From Quillaja saponaria (lineage: Eukaryota > Streptophyta > Magnoliopsida > Fabales > Quillajaceae), in NCBI GenBank assembly GCA_029379385.1, contig CM055613.1, positions 21,036,001-21,100,000 on the forward strand: a stretch of 64,000 nt of DNA, in the 5' to 3' direction. The notes under the pieces were generated by a model. That model searched no databases, was not told where the DNA came from, and was given only the letters and a program-made list of their open reading frames with translations. Position numbers and translations under genes: made by a program. This document shows, in pieces, positions 58,102 through 64,000 of the stretch. Within the stretch, counting starts at the first letter, position 1; every line of letters starts with the position of its first letter.

Positions 58102-59392
58102 TGTTATGAAAAATACTACGCAAGCACACGTATCACTTAAACAAGTAATGAAGGATAAGTTAAGTATTGTTCTCAAGAGAAATTTAACTCTATCAAGCTA
58201 AGAATTTACCAATTCTAACTTTATCCAGATGATTGAAAACTTGAGATTGTTAACTATGATTCAACTGAAGCAAGTAAATAAAACAATTGAACTTGAAATT
58301 ATGTAAGGAACCTAGGATTATACTTTCCCTCACACTTCACTTGACTTGCTTTTATTCTATCATACTTAGTTATGATATTAAGTTATGAACCTAGGATTCC
58401 CAATTAATTAATTATAAGTATCTTTCGAATTGCTTATAATTCAAGGCTAACCTAGATTTCCTTTGTGAAGGTTCCTCTAGATTACCGAAATTATCTAATT
58501 GGTGATCAAGCAATTAGAAGCAATGAACATAAAATGATATAAATAACAATAATATCAAACCCTAAGCAATCCATAGGTAAAATTAAGTCAAACTACATAT
58601 GAGTTCTATCATAATCCTAGAAAAAGGATTTAGTTCATGTTACTAAATGTAAACATGATTACAACCAGACAAATCATTAAGAAAATACAAAAAAACTAAA
58701 AAGAATGAAGGAATAAGAGAAAACTAGGCAGATATTAGTTTCCAAGCTCTTCAAAGTTCCTTGCTCCTCTAGCTCCAAGCACTCTCAATCAACTCTATAT
58801 CTCCAAAAATCCCTTGCTCAATTATGTGTTTAGAATCTCCAAGCCCTTTCTCTTTATAAACTTCAAAAATTATAAGTTAGAGTCCAATTTAGAGTAGATT
58901 TATTAGGCCAGCGCCCCAACCACGATTTTTCGGTGCCCCAACACTGATTTTCGGAAGAAACATGAGACTTTGCATGATGTTGGGTGCCCTAGCAGCAGGA
59001 GTCTGATGCCCTAGTGCCAGGGCAGCGCCCACTTCTTGGTGCCTAGGCGCCTAATCCTCTGACTTTGTAATTCTTTGTTCGAGAGTTTTAGTGTTCCAGC
59101 CTTGGTTTTTCACAGCCTAGGCACCTGACGAGTTGAACCTTTTTCCCTTGAGCAATTGGTCTTCAAAAAGGACTCCTTGAGGCTTATGCCTTCAAAACAC
59201 ACAACCGAAGTTTAATAGGAAATGAACTCTTATTTAAAAGATAAACCCTAAGTAATAATAACTAAAACATGACATTTTAATGCAATACGAATTAATCTAC
59301 AAACTAAGCTAAAACTAAACAATTCATAATGAACCTAGCTAAAATGAATGCACAATATGATGTAATATAAGTTATTTCATGAACTTATCACA
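58102..59392 (-). repeat. Complete LTR of gypsy family L3 (1291 bp), minus strand
   Basis: On the minus strand it starts TGTGATAAGTTCATGAAAT and ends GTATTTTTCATAACA, with TGT/ACA ends. The U5 word ACAATACTTAACTTATCC and the GTGTGCTTGCGTAGTATTTT tail are typical of Athila-like LTRs. Polypurine AAGTATGGGGG lies just outside at 59393-59404, so this is a 3' LTR of a minus-strand element whose interior extends to higher coordinates. A GC-rich cluster of CAGCGCCC/GGCGCC words is at about 58905-59120. Confidence 0.8.
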
Positions 59393-60480
59393 CCCCCATA
59401 CTTAAGATTTTGCTAGTCCTTGAGCAAAAGACTAAAAATAAACAACCAACACAGTTTAAGATGCATTACACCAAAATAATGATATCCTCATAATATCCTA
59501 AAAGTTTCACCAAATCTTAACTTATTGCCAACCACAAGGAATCATTGAAGCTCATGTTCAACTCAAAAGCAAGCGTCATTCTCAATTGGATTTGCAAGTG
59601 TGTGTGTGTAAATGATCTTTTACCTCAAATTGTATGTAACCCGAGTAAGTTTATGCCTATTCAACATCATGCTTAGCATTCAAATCCCATAAGTTTACTT
59701 TTCAACTCTCTCCACTAATGTAAACTCTACTAAGTCTATGATCAATAGGTCTTTATAAAGCTTGTATTATTATAAGCTACGGTAACGGTATGAATAAGGA
59801 AAATAGGCATAAGTTACCCTAAGCACCTAAATTATTCTATACCTTAAGAGCTTTTAATACACCCTATTACTTCATTTTGACTTGATGTTCCCCTTTTTCT
59901 TTTTTTCTTTTTTTTTTTTTTCTTTTTTCTCCATTTTAGAATTTTCATTCTTTTGCTTGTATTTTCACCCTTTTGTCACACCCCCAAACTTGAATATTTC
60001 TTATGTGTAATTGGGGTGAGCAAAGGGCACAACCATCTGTACTTTCCTTTCTTTCTTTTTTTTTCAACCTCCACTTTTGGTCCTTTACTTTGCATGGGTC
60101 AATATTTATCTAGAATGACCAAATGCTTAAGAGTAAGGGTTCAAAATTGGATTTCGCAACCAACGGTATAAGCAATAATGTGGGTGACCAAGAAAATGGC
60201 TTAATAAGCTGAAAGGGATTTACTAAGGATCTAAAATAAACAAGTTTAGCTTGAAAGGCTCAAATTGTTCAACAATGACCTAAATATTCTCCTTAACTTA
60301 GTTTCATCTTCCTACCTCAAGAGGGAATCAAGCAAATTCTAGTGTTCTAAACCAAACAAGGATATGCTAAGCATAGACCATTTCTAAGTAAGCAACACAA
60401 TCCCAAGAAAAAGACTAAGTGCATAATGAGGAATTTGTGCTTGCTAGTTAAGACGTATATGATGCATGCTTCCTAAAATC
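59393..60480 (-). other. 3' UTR-like interior of the L3 element
   Basis: Next to the LTR the minus strand ends CTCAAGGACTAGCAAAATC then AAGTATGGGGG. This text (TTGCTC-AGGACTAGCAA plus polypurine) marks the 3' UTR of Athila-like elements. The rest is T-rich non-coding sequence, with a T/C tract at about 59890-59935. No RT or integrase remains. Confidence 0.55.
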
Positions 60481-61632
60481 TCTTTTTCTTTAGTCATAGG
60501 ATGAAGCTATTCATTTTTACTCTTAAGATTCCTCCCACAACTCATATGCCTGGTTTAGGAAAGTGAAATTGCTGAACTCTTGTAGATGATTATGAATGAA
60601 TGTGCATGTTTGGTACTATGTCTATTTTGTGTTGATTGGTGGTTGGCTTCCAAGCAAAGCCAGGCCCCAAGAAGTCTTGATAACCTAGGTCTAGATCTAG
60701 GGTCTAGAAAGAATTAATGAGTACGCATGACATGCAACCAGAGTCACAAAAGGGTGACTAAGTTCCTATTAACATCATGATACATGAATTGGACAACTGT
60801 CTCATATTTTTATTAACATGATGCCTGCAAATTGTTCATTTTAGTGGACAAGCTTGGTCGGCTTTTATAGTATATGCCCTACATTGCATCTACACTTTCT
60901 ATGTGAAATACTATGAAGATTGCATGGTTATAAATGAGTATTGGCAGGCCTATTGGGGAGAGAATCATGACTATAGGAATGAAGACTTCATGGAGGAGTA
61001 ATTATGGCTGATTAGTGTTCTGTTTTTGTATTGCATATAGTTTAAAGTACTAGAATGTAATGTCAACTCCTTAATGTACTCTTAAGTGAACAAATGTAAT
61101 TGTCCTTTTGATTAAGTAGCAAAGTCCTTAACCAGGTTCTTGATGGATTTCTTTATCTGTATGTGTAAAGAACCATGGCATGTAAATATTAATCATCATG
61201 TATATGCAATAAAGATGGATAAGGAGTATACATCCTCTTATGTTTAATTTGAGTTTAAAATTGGATTTGTTGCATAATGAGTTTCGAGATATTAATAGTA
61301 GAAGTTTTCTCAATTAAACCAATACAAGAAACCTGAATTTTCTTTTACATCAATGACCTAACTAAAAAGACTTAGAATTAGTGAATGAACTTCTACTTAA
61401 GTAACAAGAAAGCACTCAAGAAAGTATAAATAATTGAATGTTTCATTAGTAAACTCATGTAGGAAATCTCCTACTAATTCCTACACAAATAATCAAAAGC
61501 AAGAGTAAGAAATAGAAGTATGGATTACGTAGAGATGAACTTTATATATTACAAGAAATTTTACTAAAAACGCTTCTAAAAATCTACTAAACTTGATAAT
61601 CCTCAATAAACCTTGCACATGCTTTCAATGCT
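60481..61632. other. Unassigned interval between the two L3 LTRs
   Basis: It holds the short coding-like frame described at 60822 but no retroelement domain, and no primer site next to the LTR end at 61633. It may be host sequence or a deletion junction. Confidence 0.35.
60822..61001 (+). CDS. Possible last exon of an unidentified gene
   Basis: A 59-codon frame closes with TAA at 60999. Its end reads YVKYYEDCMVINEYWQAYWG, then ENHDYRNEDFMEE: an acidic, aromatic-rich C-terminus with mixed codons, unlike the AT-driven frames nearby. A candidate acceptor (TTCATTTTAG at about 60844) would leave some 52 codons in the exon. UTR-like sequence follows, with AATAAA at 61208-61213. I do not recognise the family and see no upstream exon. 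Confidence 0.3.
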   Translation, partial: CLQIVHFSGQAWSAFIVYALHCIYTFYVKYYEDCMVINEYWQAYWGENHDYRNEDFMEE

Positions 61633-62694
61633 TGTTGTGAAAAATACTACGCAAGTGCACGTATCATTTAAACAAGTAATAAAGGGTAAGTTAAGTATCG
61701 TTCCCACGAGGAATTAATTCTATCAAGCCAAGTACTAAAATTTACAAACTTTAACTTTATCTAGATAATTGAAAACTTGAGATTGTTAGCTATGATTAAA
61801 CTAAAACAAGTAAATAAAACAACTGAACTTGTGATTATGTACAGAAAACCTAGGATTATAATTTCCCTCACACTTCACTTTACTTGTGTTTGTCCTATCA
61901 TGCTTAGTTATGATATTATGTTATTAACCTAGAGTTCTAAGTTAATTACAAGTATCTTTCTAATTTCTTATAATTCATACCTTAGTTAATCAATTCACTA
62001 TATATCTATGAGAATTGAATTAAGCAAGGTTCATTAAGAACAAACCTAATTTGGCGACACAAGGTATATAGGTATATATGTCTATCCTATATACAAATCA
62101 AATTCAAACAACTAGGTGAATGAATTCAAACATGTGATATATCATTGAAGGCTAAATCTAGATTTCCTTCGTCAAAGTTCCTCTAAATTACCAAATCTAT
62201 CTAACTAGTAATAATGCAATTAGAAGCAATGAACATAGAATGACATAAATAACAATAATACCAAACCCTAAGCAATCCGTAGATAAAATTAAACCAAACT
62301 ACATGTAAGTTCCATCATGATCCTAGAAAAAGGATTTAGTTAATGCTACTAGATGTAAACATGACTACAACTAAACAAATCATCATGAACATGCACAGAA
62401 ACTAAAACGAATGAAGGAAATAGAAAAATCTAAGAAGATGTCAGACTCCAAGCTCTTCAAAATCCCTTGCTCCTCTAGCTCCAAGCACTCTCAATCAACT
62501 CTATATCTCCATAAATCCCTTGCTCAATTGTGTGTTTAAAATCCCTAAGCCCTTTCTCTTTAAAGGCTTCAAAAATCATAAGTTAGAGTCTAATTCAGAG
62601 TAGTTTTATTCGGCCAGCGCCCCATCCGAGTCCAGTGCCCCAGCACTGATTTTCGAACGAAACAAAAGATTGTGCATGACGTTGGGTGCCCCAG
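61633..62694 (-). repeat. Second L3 LTR, minus strand, lacking its first 400 bases
   Basis: It matches 58102-58990 closely, from GTATTTTTCACAACA (minus-strand end, at 61633) through the TCTAGCTCCAAGCACTCTC block to the GTTGGGTGCCC block near 62685. It contains about 170 bases (about 61985-62150) absent from the other LTR. At 62694 it stops and plus-strand primer-site sequence begins. The U3 side present at 58990-59392 in the other copy is missing. Confidence 0.8.
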
Positions 62695-62700
62695 AGTTTT

Positions 62701-62718
62701 TGGCTCCGTTGCTGGGGA
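62701..62718 (+). other. Athila-type primer binding site (tRNA-Asp)
   Basis: TGGCTCCGTTGCTGGGGA differs at two positions from TGGCGCCGTTGCCGGGGA, the complement of the plant tRNA-Asp 3' end. It belongs to the plus-strand gag that follows, but the LTR to its left is on the opposite strand. Confidence 0.8.
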
Positions 62719-62901
62719 GTTATTCCATTCTTGTTAATATTAATACCAGATAGTTCTAGTTTTAATTCATATTTTTCTTTTTTGTTTCAAGTTTATGCAA
62801 AGAACTTGTAACTTGGAAGTCGTTCCTTTGATCCCAAGATCGAAAAGATAATTCGAAGACTTCGAAAGGAGAACCAACAAGCTACTTTGCAAAATCTAGC
62901 A

Positions 62902-63480
62902 ATGGCTGATGAACAAGATCCTAAGGCCTTGTGGGACTATGTTGTCCCCTTAGTGGAAGGTCTTCATTCAAGCATCCAACAGCCAGCAATTCAAGCTAAT
63001 AACTTTGAAATTAAGCTGGCCAAATTCAAACGATCCAACAAATGGCACAATTTGTTGGCCTTCCAAATGATGATCTGAATGCCCCATCTTGCTTAGAGTT
63101 GTGCGACACTTTCAAATGCAATGGCATTTCTGATGATGCCATTCGTCTAAGACTTTTCCCTTTCTCACTTCAAGATAAAACGAGAAGTAGGTTAACTCCT
63201 TGCCATTCCACTCCATCACTAGATGGACAGACTTGGCTCAAAGGCCCTTGGCAAAATTCTTTCCACTGGCCAAAACAGCTAAGTTACAAAATGATATCAC
63301 CTCATTCATGCAACAAGACCAAGAATCTCTCTATGAAGCGTGGGTACAAGTCTAAATAGTCTACAATGGATTGGTCAGCAAAACAAGAACCACCATTGAT
63401 GCAGCAGTTGGCAGTCCATTTGAGCAACTTGCAACTTGCAACTCGTAGATTAGCTAGGGTAAATAAGTTAGATGCCCTCA
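62902..63480 (+). pseudogene. Athila-like gypsy gag N-terminal region, second copy
   Basis: From ATG at 62902 the frame reads MADEQDPKALWDYVVPLVEG and ANNFEIKLAKFKRSN, then shifts near 63040 to MAQFVGLPNDDLNAPSCLEL and CDTFKCNGISDDAIRLRLFP. A further shift leads to QQDQESLYEAW (near 63320), a stop and KTRTTIDAAVG. Order and text match the capsid of Athila-type elements and the relic at 2302-2640. It ends at 63480 where an LTR of another family begins. Confidence 0.8.
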
Positions 63481-64000
63481 TGATGTGCTTAAGTAAAATA
63501 GGTTACTAGAAATTATATAAGGATTGTTGATTACGAATTTTGAGTGAGAAAAGAAAAGAAAAAGAACACCTGCAGCCTTGAATGATTAGGAATCCTCTTC
63601 CACAATCAAGAACTACAAGGTTGATTCGCCACACTCTTAGAAAGAGTATTGAAGAGTGATAAAAATCAGGTTTAATTTTGCCACTAAACAAGAACTTGTT
63701 TAGATAAATAAGAAAATCGCAATAAGCAATTGTAATAATATTTCAGCAAAAACTCCCTAGCATGACTGCATACGATGAGTTTTATAAGACTTGGAACAAC
63801 CATCCAAGCATAGGTAAACACAAACCTAAATTAAATACTGTGACTATCTTGGAACAACCTTCCAAGTATAAGTGACTTAATTCCAATACTAATAAAGGCT
63901 TACTTTTGACTATAAAACATATTCCAACTCATAAGTATTAATGAAAAGCATAAAACAAAACAAAAGATAATAGGAAATGGAAGAGTTCTTAAAATTCGTC
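63481..64000 (-). mobile_element. Second copy of the 729-bp LTR family, minus strand, runs off window
   Basis: The plus strand starts TGATGTGCTTAAGTAAAATA, the complement of the CATCA end of the solo LTR at 47369-48097. The remaining text follows that LTR in reverse with roughly 85% identity by eye, including AACAAGAACTTGTTTAG and the GGTTGATTCGCCACACTC block. About 210 bases should lie beyond 64000. The flanking 5 bases at 63476-63480 are CCTCA, which should recur past the far end. Whether it is solo or part of a full element cannot be told. The 61-codon minus ORF here is part of the LTR. Confidence 0.85.

Noticed and set aside
1..64000. CRISPR arrays, bacterial operons, integrons or phage genes
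   Set aside because: No regularly spaced repeats or prokaryotic gene structure; all recognisable coding is plant retroelement or plant pararetrovirus.

Overview
This window is nuclear DNA from a flowering plant, most likely a dicot. It is AT-rich and almost entirely made of nested, decayed transposable elements, with one endogenous plant pararetrovirus (Caulimoviridae-like) and a few short stretches that look like exons of host genes. I see no rRNA, tRNA, CRISPR, operon or bacterial feature. Copia, Athila-type Ty3/gypsy, LINE and caulimovirid relics in one locus point to a repeat-rich, probably heterochromatic, angiosperm region. The species cannot be named from the sequence.

Layout. 1-795 (-) is a Ty3/gypsy gag relic. 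About 2.0-2.6 kb (+) is the LTR end, primer site and gag of an Athila-like element. 3466-3585 (+) looks like the last exon of a host gene. 4.58-5.11 kb is one copy of a dispersed repeat seen again, inverted, at 21.8-22.25 kb. 5423-6156 is a non-autonomous DNA transposon with a 9-bp target duplication. 7256-12115 (-) is a structurally complete Ty1/copia element with both LTRs, a CGCCT target duplication, a primer site and a broken gag-pol frame. 12322-12573 and 14129-14380 form a 252-bp inverted repeat with only two mismatches. 16.8-18.3 kb holds possible exon remnants, one with a damaged CCCH zinc finger. 18442-18929 is a 488-bp TRIM-like insertion with a perfect ATAAG duplication. 21.4-31.4 kb is a mosaic of old repeats: a SINE candidate, a gypsy RT fragment, a LINE RT fragment and three related LTR pieces.

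31.5-38.2 kb (-) is an Athila-type gypsy element (LTR, gag, protease, RT/RNase H, integrase), and another Athila 3' UTR is fused to the same LTR at 38.2-39.9 kb. 39.96-46.29 kb (+) is the pararetrovirus: movement-protein-like, coat-like and protease/RT/RNase H regions, an unassigned 3' ORF, then a promoter followed by a poly(A) signal. 46.29-53.12 kb (+) is a second Athila-type element interrupted by a 729-bp solo LTR. 53.12-58.10 kb (-) holds two LINEs, one inserted in the other. 58.1-64.0 kb contains two reverse-strand LTRs of one family, a forward Athila gag, and a second copy of the LTR found at 47.4 kb.

Nothing here looks like a working pathway. Every polyprotein carries stops, frameshifts or damaged catalytic residues. 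The copia element looks youngest by LTR similarity (roughly 97% by eye). The features most worth following up are the 252-bp near-perfect inverted repeat, the pararetrovirus with its intact-looking promoter/poly(A) arrangement, the terminal-exon candidate at 3.5 kb, the solo LTR family with TGATG/CATCA ends, and the opposed LTR/primer-site junction near 62.69 kb.
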